Below, piece by piece: positions 12,545-26,000 of a DNA stretch of 64,000 nt. The first letter of the stretch is position 1, and each line of letters starts with the position of its first letter. This DNA comes from Phoronis australis. Its lineage: Eukaryota; Phoronida; Phoronidae. The notes under the pieces were generated by a model. That model was given only the letters and a program-made list of their open reading frames with translations, was not told the origin of the DNA and searched no databases. The translations under genes were made by a program, and so were the position numbers. The DNA is taken from the NCBI GenBank assembly GCA_002633005.1, contig NMRA01000039.1:553225-617224 (forward strand), read 5' to 3'.

Positions 12545-14040
12545 AGACCTCCAACCGCGTTATTTCCTTTTTTGTATTAAAAAGTTAATTTTATTTGATG
12601 ATTAAGTCATAGAAAGTACATACGTTGATCATTGTCATGTATTTGTCTCATACTGCTTGATAAACGCTGTCAGAATAATCTATTATTTTCATACAGTCTT
12701 TGTGCACATTCACAGAGATCATTCAACTATATTGTTTTTGCACTATAACGTATTTCTGGTGTATTATGCAAACAAGCTGTATTTTACACCATTAGTCAAT
12801 GTTTTAGTCATTGAGGCACAAATTTTGCCCAGTCTCAAGTGTTTTGTGTTATTTTTGTTGCCTGACAATGCCAGAATAACTTCCTAGTAACATTCAGATT
12901 TAGTTTGCATTTTTGCCACTAGGTGTCTCTTTACGTTTTTTAAATTTCACTGTTTACAATTAATTTACAATAGTAAAACGTGTAATGTGAGTGTAATATT
13001 GTTCAATACAATGGCACTGATGGGACCATATTACTTGTTTTACAAAAAAGTCACCAAAACTGTTGTTTTTACAAATATAAGTTTACTAAGCTCTTTGGTG
13101 ATTATTATGTAACTTCAAACTCAAATTTCTCAAAAATGTGCAACTTTATATGTGGGAACTTTTTAGATTTTGAAAACACTCTAATAAATGAAATAAAAAA
13201 CACCAAAATAAAATTGCCCCCCTAAAGTACTCACAAAAACCATTTTCTAGAGGCCCTACAAAATCTGGCCCACCGACTAATGCCTTTCAGTTCAGCAAAA
13301 GTCGCCTTGTTGTCGGTGCCGCCAGAAATGAGACGAAGTTCAACGGGAATTGTGAGCACATTTATCACTTAATGAGTAACAACTGCGAGGCTGAAATTTG
13401 GTGAACACTGTTAAATCGTGCAGAATAGTAAGTAAAGATATGTCTAACTAAATTTCACCGTATTTTGTTGGCGAAAACAATTTACACAATTTTTTTAACT
13501 CGTAACTTATCCTACTGTCCTCCAATATGGCCGACGCGATCCAAACAAAGTGACCCAAATTTCGCCACAAAACTTGCAATAACTTTACACTGCTTGCCCC
13601 GATTTTGATACTTTTTCCATTTTTACTGAGTAGAATGCACTACCTTTCCGATGATAGCAAAGTACTTTTTCAAAACGAGAAAAAAAATAAAACCGATAAA
13701 AAATTGGTTCGACTCATATTGGTTCCTACTAGGTTGGACCTGCCTACGTAAGGAACTAAACACCAATGCTATTTTAACATACTAAGTACGCGTTATATTC
13801 CAAAAAAAATCAACGACCACTAACTACAAACTATAAATACAGTACATATGCAAACGAATTACGAGATATTACTAAAAAACAAAATAATGAAGACTTTACG
13901 AGCAAGCGATAGCACATTCACTTACAAGGAAAAAATGGCGGCGTTCAGGACAAGTTCCTGAACTGGTGAGCCGGAAATGTGGGTACGGAAATAACCGATG
14001 ACAACCGATAATCATACGCTCAGAGAGAAGGGTCAAATAC
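12545..14040. other. No gene seen
   Basis: AT-rich. A CGCCGCCATTTT motif just before a GTAAGT donor on the minus strand (about 13925-13945) looks like a start-proximal 5' UTR exon, but no coding exon follows that I can identify. Confidence 0.35.
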
Positions 14041-14043
14041 TGT

Positions 14044-14690
14044 TCAAAATCGCTTTTGGCAAGAAAGGCGAAAAGAATATAAAGAAAGGGTGTCGAAAAT
14101 AAGATTTAATGTAGTATTTTCGGATACTGGAACCACATGGGCAGTTTGGGAGAAGGACTTTAAGCATAAGTGTATATACAGTGCCATGTCTTTGGACGAC
14201 TGACTTGTTTGGGTTGGACGTCCTAGTAACACAAAGAATTCCTCCTGTTTGGATTTACGACAATACATCACCAGTCTCCAAAGGCTGACTATGGAGACTA
14301 CAACCGATAAGTTATGTGTACCTTCTTCAGACAGTACCCTTTTGAATTTCATTTCATTTAGCATGTCCCACGTGTTGTCGTTATCCAAGCCGAACAACGG
14401 CTTCAAAAGACTGATAACCAAGGTCAGTAACCTATACATCTCTTTTTTGATATCCAAGTTCGTTGTGAAAACTGAGTTGAGGCAAGAATTCCTGGACTAG
14501 AGACTGCATAACGTCACGCTGTAAATCACTGTTTTTAGCTGATAGTAAATTTGACGCGGAGACCCAAATCATGTCCTGCATACAGTAGGCTACATTTGAC
14601 CTCTTACTTTTCGTTATAAAGTATTTAGATTCGCCAACGTAAAACAAACAAAATATCTTGGATGTGTTGTTGCCAGTACAGATTTTTTAA
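14044..14690 (-). pseudogene. Unrecognised helical ORF pair with one frame break
   Basis: Minus-strand frame 14690-14432 (KSKRSNVAYCMQDMIWVS to QSLVQEFLPQLSFHNEL) runs into frame 14468-14044 (DIKKEMYRLLTLVISLLKP, then LWRLVMYCRKSKQEEFFVL) by a one-step shift near 14455. Together they give about 210 residues of amphipathic helix-rich sequence resembling HEAT-type solenoids, with coding-like composition. Either an old gene fragment or an exon with a sequencing error. I do not recognise the protein. The next donor-like GTAAGT on this strand lies at 13921. Confidence 0.35.
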
Positions 14691-14699
14691 GAAGCGAAA

Positions 14700-16240
14700 G
14701 TGAACAACGAACCTGCTTGTCAACGCAGTGACTTTTGAGATGAGTAAGGGATTGATAAAAAAAAAGTTGTAGAGCTTTAGATTGCGTTATCAATGACGGC
14801 GGGGTGTGAGATTAGTCCCACATTACAAACACTGGTGTCTGATAACCGGCATCGATGAATGTATGCGTTTGGTGCTTCTAACGATTAATTGTAATTTCAC
14901 TCAAATGGAGCTGGGTCTGAGAAAATACCTCGAAGGCCGTTTCCGCCAGGAATTAGATTTGCGGGAAAGGAAAAGTGTAAAATGTGTTGCGAGCGTCTCT
15001 GTTTTATTTTCAACTCAGCACACTAGCAATGAATCGTCTTTGAATTGAATTTGTAACCATTATTTCATTAAGCAAAAGTACAACGATGTTTTTAATGTTT
15101 TCCCAGAAACAACTGGACAAAAAGATTGCAAATACAAGAACAGTCATCATTTTGTTGCTCTGTAAGCTCTGTTATTGTGCGACTCTTCCGTCTCTTTCCA
15201 TGCAACTTTCATCAGACATCTGGCCAGTTTTACTGTCTAGTTGACGATATATTGACCGTCATCTTTTTCGTTTGGGCTTGAATACTTGCGAATACGGTAA
15301 ATACATATTGGTATCCATCCCATGGTTGTATCGGCGTTCTTTGGATTTTCGACACATTCTGCTGGACGTGGAAACGGCCATAATGACCACATTTTTATTT
15401 TGTTATTGGTCATGTCTAACCTCGGTTTCAATCTTTCAGACTGACTCAGGACATTTTAATGTATCATCATGCAACCAGAAAAGTGAGTGTGCGTATCCCT
15501 TGAAGAACGAGAAAGCAACCAAAGTTGTTAATTAATATTGTCCGAAATTAGTGAAACTGTTCTGCAACTCCTCGTGCTTTGATAGATTTCATCAAATTAA
15601 ACCCAAATGTTGTATAAGCAATTGGAGACTTGGTAAGCCTGTCATACATAACAAAATGCAGCGACTCCTGGTGTCCATCAAGAAGCAATGATTTTTGACT
15701 TGTGGACAACTAGGTGTTTTCACCGACTGATTGTTCTTTGGAATTGTCCACTCAGCAGAGTTTACATGTACTTGTGTCGATAAAATTAAACTCATATTTT
15801 TAGAAACTCCGTATACTTGTCAGTTGTGCGATCATGAGACGTATCTGGCAGTAATATTTATCCTGTACACGTTAAAGTAAGAAATTTCAACAACAGTTCA
15901 AACAATATTAATGAATTCTACTTTAATAAGACTTTTCATTTCAAAAAACAGATTAATTATTTTTGAAATGATTTTGCTGGAATCTTTGGGTCTTTTGGGC
16001 TTGAATAATAGCGCGGGCCATCAATTTCACAACAACGTCATCATCAGAGAAACGGCGTTTACTTGCCAGACGTACGAGAATCAGAATATGGGTAAATGTA
16101 ATTAAATCCGTCAAAACGTAAAACTGACCTCCTCCAACAAGGTAAATCTGCTTTCAAAAGGATTGCAATCGTTAATTTATTTAAAGGAGGGTTTTCAGTA
16201 AATTCATTTTTTTGCCGGAGATGCCTTTCTTTGGGCAGTT
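14700..16240. other. No gene seen
   Basis: Several short opposing frames (14806-15048, 15237-15535, 15592-15795) without motifs or splice sites. Confidence 0.4.
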
Positions 16241-17045
16241 CCAACCGGAAAAAACTAGTTCGGTAACCCCATCATTTTTACAAATTTTTTGTAGGCAAAC
16301 CCAAAACTACAAAATATGAAAAAATTCAAAGTTAAATTAAAATTGTGTCAAACCCTCTTGAAAAGGTCCATGTCATATCAAAAATTTCAGTATGAGACAT
16401 TTTATGCTTAAAAACGTTGTTAATGCTGACTATTGTCTTGAACAACGGTTTTATTAAGTGAATTGTTTTGTTATTCAAGCAAGGTGTCGCTTGCTTACGT
16501 GTTTACGTCGACACCTTGGTAACACATCCAATCAATAATGACGTAGTTTGAAATCTCTTCAATGAGCCATACTATTATTCAAAACCTGACACCAGTTTCA
16601 CAAAACTAATAAAACTTGACAATTGTGGACTTCAAAGTGAGAGATGAACGTTCAGTTTGTATACAACTTCATTTATTTACATAAAATAACACCACGAGTG
16701 ATTCTAGGAGCCATAAAACCTCTAAAGTTATCATATTCAACATACCTGAGCCTAAATAGATAAAAATATAAAATAGTAAAACAAGTAAAACTAAAACGAC
16801 GAGCGTCCTTACTAAAACATATTAAGATATCCCCACGTTTCGAGCGATGCGCTCTTTGTCAACGGTGTGCTGCAGACTGATGAGTACAGGAGACCACATA
16901 GTGACACACAATAGATAACGTGTAGTTCTGCTATTTTAAATTTTTATCCGTCGGTAACTGCACAGCATTCCAGCTTCTATATGATTTCTAAATAGATAAT
17001 TTTGAAATATCCCCAACACCTTTGTAGCAGATCTACCTTAAAATT
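16240..17045. repeat. Duplicated segment matching 48940-49310
   Basis: Blocks recur in order: TTTTGTAGGCAAA, AATGCTGACTATT, ACAAAACTAATAAAAC, GTGGACTTCAAAGTGAGA, ACCTCTAAAG, AGGTAATT-like and CCTTTG.AGCAGATCT. In the other copy these lead directly into the TPR array; here the TPR part is absent and a retroelement piece is inserted. Confidence 0.65.
16750..16900 (-). mobile_element. Short Penelope/LINE-type 3' end remnant
   Basis: On the minus strand it reads AAGAGCGCATCGCTCGAAACG followed by an AT-rich tail with GACGCTCGTCGTTTTAG. This CGCTCGAAACG module marks the 3' ends of many such retroelements. It interrupts the copy of the flank that is duplicated at 48.9-49.3 kb. Confidence 0.5.
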
Positions 17046-17117
17046 GAAAACATGTTCATAGAAATCAATTGAGACCGTCAAGTAATTAAAAAAGTTACAC
17101 CTTTTGATGCATAACAG

Positions 17118-17820
17118 GTGAACCCGCCATTTACATCTTCTTGACTCCAACTGTTCACAATATGCAAATACACCTGATGATGTTCATCCTGTAGACAAAA
17201 CTAACTACAAGTACTGTAAAATACTCTATGTTGGGTTTTACGCCAAAATTGCTCAACGAAAACTCAACAAATTGGTGAATGATTACTGTGTGAACTTAAG
17301 AGTTGTATTAACATTCAAGTCTCTAAAACTGTCGAGTTTATTTAACCCTAAGGACAAAATTTCTATGGGTCTACGGTCCAAGGTAGTATACAAATTTTTC
17401 TGTGCTGGATGTGGCTCCAGTTATATAGGCGAAACTGTTCGCCATTTGAAAACCAGGACCAAGGAACATCTAAATTCTGACAGTAATTCACATGTAAATA
17501 TTCACCTGCAGAGCTCCAATCATTGTTATCAGCAGTGCTCTTTCAATGACTTTGCAATAATAGACCAGGCAGTAACAACAAAGGAGCTTAAAATTCGTGA
17601 GGCTTTCCATATCAGTTGGTGCAAGCCCAATCTCAATAGGCAACTGACACACCACAGGTTGTCATTGTTGGTCTAGTTCATTGTCACTCCCTGTAACTGA
17701 CTGTATCTGTGCTTCATTACTTGTTGCTGGGCCTAGCTAGGTGGCCACTGTATTATGACTTCTGAGGATGGTGTTTAATTAATGACACTGAAACATGTCA
17801 AGTTTTAAAACCGTTGTTGT
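17118..17820 (+). mobile_element. Penelope-like element 3' fragment with GIY-YIG domain
   Basis: A frame from about 17118 to TAG 17676 ends with a GIY-YIG endonuclease: VVYKFFCAGCGSSYIGET, RHLKTRTKEHL, IHLQSS, then IREAFHISWCKPNLNRQL. It belongs to a different subgroup from the element at 51.6 kb (Neptune-like by its CAGC..YIGET core). The RT is missing. A tail with GACACTGAAACATGTCA follows. The only clear ATG-independent start is fragmentary. Confidence 0.8.
17272..17676 (+). pseudogene. GIY-YIG endonuclease fragment
   Basis: C-terminal part of the Penelope-type ORF (134 codons). The catalytic Tyr and Arg appear in YIGET and in RHLKTRTKEH; Glu is expected in IREA. The frame is intact, but with no RT and no proper start it is a relic. 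Confidence 0.75.
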
Positions 17821-19785
17821 TTTCGTGAAAATATGCAAATTAAGTTCATAGCAATACTCCAGCAGGGTCTTCTCAAAATATAGCAATTACACCCTATGTA
17901 CACCAAACGGGGCTGAGTATACATGTACCACTGTTGACAGTGAAGGTAGTCTTCGCTTTCATTTACGATACAGTATTTAAAATTCCAACACTAACGTTAA
18001 AACTGACCATTACAAATACATAATTATCACAATACTCAATTATGAAAAGTATTCCACTTTTTCTTGGTTGTAACTACTTTAGCCTTCTGGTGGTAGGTAA
18101 ATGATCACTGCTTGGCTTAAATTTAACAAACACAAATCGCATTTGGAAATAAACTTACGAGAGTAATCAGACTTTATTCGATCACAGTGCTTGACCAAAC
18201 AATTTTTACAAATATATTTATATTGATACCACCAGAATTAGAACTTCACCTTTTTGGCTGTACATACTAAAAGTTGTGTAACTCGCTCTTGTCTCAATCT
18301 GAAACAGTATCGTGTCTCCAGATAAAACTTTTTAACTTCAGGATACCTCATTTTATTTCCAAGAAAGTATTTTTTGTAGACGCCCGTCTCAAAAGGTACA
18401 CATTTTTAAGAATAATTATTTCAGGCGCTCTTCCTAAATGATCAGGAATACTAACTTTCCAACTTTATCCCTGAGTTTCTGTCAGAGTATTCCTTTGTGT
18501 CCCTACACCGAGCCATGCCACTGATAATTTTAATACTTGAAGTTTGTAAATAAATAAAGTGTTCTTATAGTGTTACAAAACAAAAAATAGTGATAAAAAG
18601 ATGGTTTCAAAATGTGTCTGTGAGACCTACAGACACGATTTTATCGCTGAATTCACCTGAATATGTAGATGTGTAACAACAACGGTGGTTTATTCAACTT
18701 CAAGAGTCCATTTTGAGTGAGCGTTATTCTCCTCTGAATGAACAAAATATTGAATAAATGTCATATAAAATACACAAGCATGCATTTTTATCGAGCTTGT
18801 AAAGCTATAACAGAGGCTGACAAAAGCAGAAGGCACCAAGTAGTGCTTTGTATCATTTTGGTAGATGCTTTTACCCAATGAATGAATGGTACATGCAGGA
18901 GGATACCTCCCGCAATATATTGCCCTGGTTGATACAGTTGAGTTTTGAGGACCATAAGAGTAATGTAGATAACGTTGAGGTAGAAGAATGCCGTCATTTT
19001 AATTTTTAACAGCCCAAACCTTTTAACATTGCATCACATGACATTAGTCGGAATTACCTGACAAGAAATTATATCAAGTCTGATGGAGTCTGAATAAGAA
19101 TTACACAATTATTGCACTTAAAATAATGCTGGTTGTACTCTACAAATGATCCAGGGCTTTCTAGATTGTCTGTTTACAAAATCAAGTTGCACTGTAGCTC
19201 TTGTGTGCAGTCAATCAAGTCATTTTTCATTCATTCCGTGCCGCACGGTTTTAAATCCGAAGTACGTGGCTAGATATGAAAAGCGGTCCACGCAGTCAAA
19301 GTCAGTTCAGTGCTCAATAAAGTTAAAAACTAGGCCCCTTTCACGACACACTGTACTTCGCCGCTGTCGTGAAGAGGAGTGTTCATCAGGAAATCTTGTA
19401 TAAGGTGAAGTTGAGCAATTGCTGCATTAGCGATGGCTTCAAGGAAATAAACCAGTGACTAAAATAAACTGATACATCATGGGTTATAAACTGGTGACTG
19501 TTCGAACGGGAAAGCTTTAGAAGTTGAATTCCTCGTACCTAAGGTCATGTTTACTCTGAAAATACGATAATAAGTAGCCAAAACATTTGATTTATGTTTC
19601 AATTCCCTGGTATCTGGTATCAATGATTTCAGTATCTCTTTGAACCATAGAAGATATTTGGCGTGCGAGTCGTGAGGGCAGAAAACAGAGCACGGGAATG
19701 TTTAGCTTCGCTTTAGATGAAACCAAATGGGAGATTTTTGTAATATACAGATAACTGATTCACCCAATCAAAATTACGTGACTGA
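17821..19785. other. Region downstream of NMRK, no gene seen
   Basis: AT-rich, likely holding the NMRK 3' UTR near its right end. Two overlapping minus frames at 18690-18997 have no motifs. Confidence 0.4.
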
Positions 19786-19865
19786 TCAAAGTCCACACAT
19801 CCTCGTTATTTCGTCGTATATTTGCTTGAATACCGTATCTTCATCGTTGGTCCCACTCACATACA
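19786..19865 (-). CDS. NMRK: NMRK last coding exon
   Basis: Acceptor CTTGTTTCAG, 80 nt, ending in TGA at 19788-19786. It encodes YVSGTNDEDTVFKQIYDEI and a short tail, the counterpart of the vertebrate VVYLDGTKSEEDLF segment. I see no AATAAA close downstream. Confidence 0.88.
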
Positions 19866-22800
19866 CTGAAACAAGAATGATTATTATTAGTCGCCACTTA
19901 AAATAGTCGCATCTGCTGTGGCCGTTGCCAGGTTTCGAGTTAGAGCTCACAGCACTGCCCCAACGGTTCCCGTTATGATGGAGCCTTTATTCAATTGGCT
20001 AGTCTGAGTCATTTGGGCGAATGGCGCGAAAATAGTGAACTTCAACTACTGGGACAATCACTACGACATGTGATTTTCAAACTGGACAGTTGTTGGTCAC
20101 AAGGCTTAAAACTGCATATGCACAGATACGATATTCGTTCTCCCGTTCAGTGACTTTACCAGACGGAGTGGGTTGTGAGCGTGTGATAACATCTAGCTCC
20201 TTTGTCAACTGCCAAGCTCAGCCTTTTGTCTGTTATGACAACAGTTAGGCCAATTATGTACCAGGTTTATTACAGACCACGTTTGAACACTGTCAGACCC
20301 AGAGCGAATCGGTACGTTCGGAAAGAATAGATTGTCGTAAATACAGCATTAGACGAGGAATTCAGAAATGTTATTGGTTTATGTTAAAATATGTTATAAC
20401 TTAACTTTTTTTTAACACCACAGTCAAGCTAGATACGATCTCATTGGAGATTAGGGCAATTATCGAACAAATGAGAGCTGGCCCTCCAACCATAAATGCC
20501 AGAAGGGAGCTGATCAGCCTTGTAAGATATTGGCTACAGGGGTCATCTTCCCAACTTGTTCTTGAGCTATAGAATCGAACAAGTTGGGAGCAACGGGAAA
20601 ACGCCGTAATGAACACCTCCAAAGTGACAATTAACGTAACAAAAACACCCAACGTTTACCGAATGGAATAGCGGTAGCCTAATTCACCCGAGAATTTGCG
20701 AGCCGTTCAATTCATGATAGATGCATGTGTGCAAAGCATCATTCGAGAGGCTTAGGACATATAGCAGCAGCGGACGCAGGACAGAGATGACAGCAGCAAT
20801 GTCCGCACATTTGTGAATGTGGGCGAATAAAAACGTCAATAACACCGACAATAGACAATGAGCCCGGAATCGTGACCTGCGAGGTATCCTGGTACGTATC
20901 TGCGAGCAAGAATTCGCTAAAAAGGAGTTAATTTCGAGGTCCAAACGCGATTTGCGAAAAAGGACAGACTTAAGAACGAACCCCGAAAACTGCTAACCTT
21001 GCACCCAACAGGGAGCACTGCACCTCGTCGTTTAAAGGGGAACAATATCAGAGAACTTTTCGTGGAAAAGAGATCAAATCAAGTCGTGGATTTCTGACCA
21101 AGGCCCGAAGTCTGAAGAGTGTATTTGAAATCAAACTCGAAAATATCTTTGACATTTTCTTTTCTGACTTGTGCGAACTCAAGTTGTGTATCTTTTTCTA
21201 TGCAAATATACATTATGGTTTAGGCGAGTGACTATCTATTCCAAGTTGATGACCCTTAGTTGTAGCTGTATTTTTGAGTAACAGCTCGAGAACTCGACTT
21301 AAAACTTTGATTTCAGACGCGAACTTGTAGATTCATGATGTAGTCATCAATTGCAAACGAGGAGTAGACAGTCGTCCTCATAAACCATAATGTATTCAGA
21401 TCAGAATAATAGAAAAATATCTTCAATTTGCACAAAATAATACGGAAAATGTAAAAAATAAATTCGATTTCGAGTATAAAGATTACACCCTTATCCAAAT
21501 CAAATGCGTGGCAAGTATTTCAACAAATAGTCTGGCTAGCCAGTGTGAAAATTAGACAGTGCAAAAGTCTTAAAAACATGATAAACATAGCAGGTCACTA
21601 AAATCAAAAAAATGGCAAGATCTTGGACATCGCTCTGGGCAGAGATAGATACACTCACCTATGTCGGCTTGATCGGCCACTTGGCGTTCAAACTTTAGGT
21701 AGGCTGGCCATACAACGGTATCAAAATAGCCCATTGGCACATCATTAAAATACTTTCTGGTTCTGTAACAAAACAAACACACGCCATATCTGCTTGTTTA
21801 GTATGACGACACGTTATTTTGACGTTGTGCAACCAGTCAAATAAATTCAAAACGTCAAAGTTAAAAACAATAGTATCATATGAAGGCAGATTTACGTTTC
21901 TTGACAAAAACCAGGCACTTCGAGAATTATTACCTGGTTATTTACGTGGCTAATCTTAAACCTTCTGAGCTCGCTGGTATCATGTTAGTGCTACCGTTAT
22001 CAGAGCACGTCGATTTGCCCAACCACAAAATTTCACAAAAATTCCAAAGGATTAACTTCTCTCGTAGTTACATGAACCGAAAAATAATCCAAGACCGGCA
22101 CATTCTATTGATAATGTATGTTATGTGACTGTACGTTTCTATTCCTCTACGTAGGTTCAGTTCGTGCCATAATAGTGACAGCTACGTCATAACTAAACAA
22201 CCAAATTGTTCAAACTTGTGGAAGCAGCGTGGTCAAATGGTAAATTTAAAGTGCTGCTTCCTAATTTATATCCGGCAAGACCACACTGATAGACCCTTTC
22301 GTGGCTAAGACTTCCGGCTCCACAGTATACCTTGTTTGTATCATCGCATCATCGTCATCATCACCGTCATCGTTTTTATTATCACTATCATTATTATATT
22401 TAATACTATATTATGAGATCAAAAGAAACAATTTATGGCTTCCTCTCATAACATACATCTTTCCCGATGACGATTTACCTATTTGTGTTCAATCCAAAGT
22501 CACAGTACGGTAAAGTCGCTCGATTTTCGGACACTCGAAATTAATTCCAATAGAAAAAAATCATTCTTGGACGAATCTCGCGAAACATCATTTTTGTGGT
22601 GTCCGTAAGTAAACAAACACGATACCCAAATAATGCATAAACGAAATGCCAATGTCAAATGAGAATTTTAATCAGATGTAACGTTTCGCGCAAAACTCAG
22701 AGAACAGTTCAATACACAACAATTTCAAACAGATATCGTCCTGGAAATCTGCTGTTACATGGTAGATTGGAAGATGATCTTGACTTCAGGATAAATATAG

Positions 22801-23035
22801 TTCGGTAGAAGCCTTTCGTTAGCACAGACCTCGTTTAAAACACGACTGGACATTTTGTTTGACACTTTATACAAACTTGCTTGAAGTGTCTGAATAATCT
22901 ATAACTAGCGCTTTAATTTGTTTGTCTGTTATGGGTTTTTGTGTTTTTCTACATAGCTGTACGCCTGAAAAAGTACATTGTTTAGACACTACGAGCGAGT
23001 TTGTATTAAGCAGGCAAACAAAAAGTCCAGTACTG

Positions 23036-23098
<63 letters not shown>

Positions 23099-26000
23099 CG
23101 TGTGCGCGCGCCTACCCCCTGCCCAAATGAAATCAGCCTCAAATTGGTCTTTAGTCAAAATATGTTGTTGCTTGAGACCAAACTCTTCAGGAACATTCTT
23201 CACGGTGTGTGGTCAACACGACAAGCATGATCTCAAGACATGGCGAACTGTCAATTGTTTTTATAACCAACAATCTCGACTCATTCGGTAAAGAAAAACT
23301 CAAGTTTATAGTGGTGGTTGGTCTAAATCATATTTTAGCTTTTTCGACGACATGACGGTTTATTGGCGCTTTAAAATATGACTTACTGTCGTCTTCTGTT
23401 GCATTCTTCATAAGGTAATTGTAAAAAGAACTTCTTATCAAACTGGGAACAGAGCTCTCTGAAATGTGATATACAGAAACAACTTCAGTGCATTTCCGGA
23501 TCAAACCAGTGGATTGGCAAACACAAGGGGTGTTAGAGATTCCTTAAACACAGAATTCGAAAGCGGTAGGGTTACGTAGAGCCTAGATTCTCTGGGCCCC
23601 AAAGGCGTATATACTTCACTTTCGTCTGGATTTTCTATACATGTACTTTAAAAACAACTTCAACGTGATAACGCTGAAGCAGATTTTTCTGTATTACATT
23701 CTGCCAAAACAACATAAATAAAAAGCAATTTTTCATAAAGACACATTAAAGGAGAATGCCACCCGATTTAATTAGTCTTTTTTACCGTCTTAATCGGCCT
23801 ATATCCACATCGCCTCTTATACGGTCGACCTCACCTTGCCGAGAGGTGTCGCGTTAACCTGTGAGGAAGGTGAGAAGCGACGCAGCGACGTCAGTGGTTC
23901 GTCTGCTGAGCGAATGCCGCTATATTGCGGTGCATCGGTTCCCGCTTGTCCAAACTATGAAGCTGCGAAGAAAGCGGGTGTATCGTTTCTTCGACTTCCT
24001 CGAGAGCCCGAAATGCTTAGGAAGTGGTTCGCGGTAGTAAAGAATGAAAGGTATGGTGTTAATAGCAAGTATGAGGCCGTGAAACATCTCCGTGTCTGTG
24101 GCCGGCATTTCGTCGACAGTGATTTCTCTGACGAATTCCGGCTTACCAAAGAACTATCCATACGTTCCGTTGCCTATGCATGTTCACTGCGCCTCTCTAG
24201 TATTTCTTGATCAGTGTACTCCGGTTCGAACTGATAGCCTGTGAAACCTAACGCTCCGACCCGTGAAGTCTTCGTCGGATAAGCTCTTGACTAAGTCGGG
24301 ATTGGCGCCGGGCGAGTTGCCATGTAGACGTTTATTATTCTGCGTTCTGTTTCAAAATGAATTATTTTTATCCTAAAATGATCCTAACCAATGCTTATGA
24401 AACTGAAACAAAGTCTGTCTCATTAGATACAATGTGTAATGCCGTGGAGTGCTCGTGAGTGCAAATGTTTTGAGACGCCAGCAATGAATAAACCACTGCG
24501 TTAGGCTACGGGCTTTTTATGCCGACATTGAAAGGTAATTGACCGGGCACCGAGGTCGTGTGAGCGCATGCTAATTCAGTGTTTCCTGACAGAAAGCTGT
24601 TGTGAAACAATTATTCGATTTTATATGCTATCGTCACATGTTAGCGGAATCTTTATTTTGAAATACAAATACATTATTCAAGTCATTGTTACTGTACAAA
24701 CTTTGCCCTGACGGTCTGTGGAAGGGGAACTTCGCGGCCTCCGACAAATAAGTAGATTTTAAGTTTCGTGGCTAATTCACATAAATAATTACGTGCACAT
24801 TATTTCTTTGGCTCACTATTATAGTCTTTTCGTGACTGGAGGTTTAGTTTCAAACTCAAGCTGGTTTATGTTCGTGCCAGTCCCGGCGGACGCGACTGGC
24901 CTGATCGGGTTCCGAGCCACTGGCCGGGATAACAAGCGTTTTGTGTGTTTTGAACTCACAAGTATAAACAACACAGATCTAGGTACTCCTGTCTGTAATT
25001 CAAGGAAGAATACTTCGAATTTATCTCCGAACAGACCCCAAACTCCTGCTACGGCATTACCCTTGGTAAATTGGCCTACCGAACTTTGTGTCCAAATACC
25101 AGTAAATCACGTTTTTATAAGAACTCGGTGTATTTTTAAAGGTTTTACATCGAATTTTGATGATTTATTGGTGTTAAACGATGAATTCAAGCGATAAGCT
25201 GACACCACTAACCCGTGTTGTGAACTGCTGAACAGACTGCGTGTAAAACCAATTACGTCATTGGATAATTTCAACACCTCCGTCTACCGTCAGGTGTCAG
25301 GTAACGCAACCGAACGTGCCGTTACCGAGTAGAACTACTCGATCTAAATTGATACAAAATAGGTTGTTTTTGGATGGCATTCACCTTTAAACATTATCTG
25401 AGGTTTCCCGGCATTTCATTTCTCTTAAAGGGTCGGTTTGCTGTTTATTAACTGTCAATGTTGTGAATTGTTACGCATTCGGTGCAAAATCCTGACACTG
25501 TAAGAAACATTTCATATCAATTATATGACAAATCAAGGCCAAATTCGGGTTTCGTTTTTATCCCTCCAAAGGGAACTTTTACCTATTGAGAAAGAACATA
25601 CAAATCAGTGTCCGAATTACTGAAATATTCCTTTGCAGAATATTCTTCATAGAAACCAGTAAAACTACTGATACGCAGTGAAAATGTCTGCATTAAAATT
25701 ACAACATGATTCTCAGCTGTGTAGTCAATAGCAATTCTTTATCACAAGAACTCTGTCCGATAAAGACCTAAGACACATACAATGATAACTATGAAACAGT
25801 AGCAGTTAGTGATATTGAAATAAAATGAATGAATAAAATATTCGTCAATGCAATTTCAATCAAATATATTTTTTTTCTGAGGATAAGCGGGGCCAAATTG
25901 GGCCAGGCTTTTAACAATACAAAGTCTTTGTTATCAACAGTGAATGAGCAGGAAAATGTTACAAACTTAATTTTCAGGGGACGTAACGTTTGGGAAAATA

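Noticed and set aside
22220-22300. tRNA-like box A (TGGTCAAATGG)
   Set aside because: No box B and no cloverleaf could be folded.
22867-23230. Cys/Val and Thr/His repeat ORFs on both strands
   Set aside because: Translations of the CA microsatellite.
24793-25197. 134-codon plus-strand ORF after the THAP ORF
   Set aside because: GTG start, no motif, no splice signals linking it to the THAP domain.
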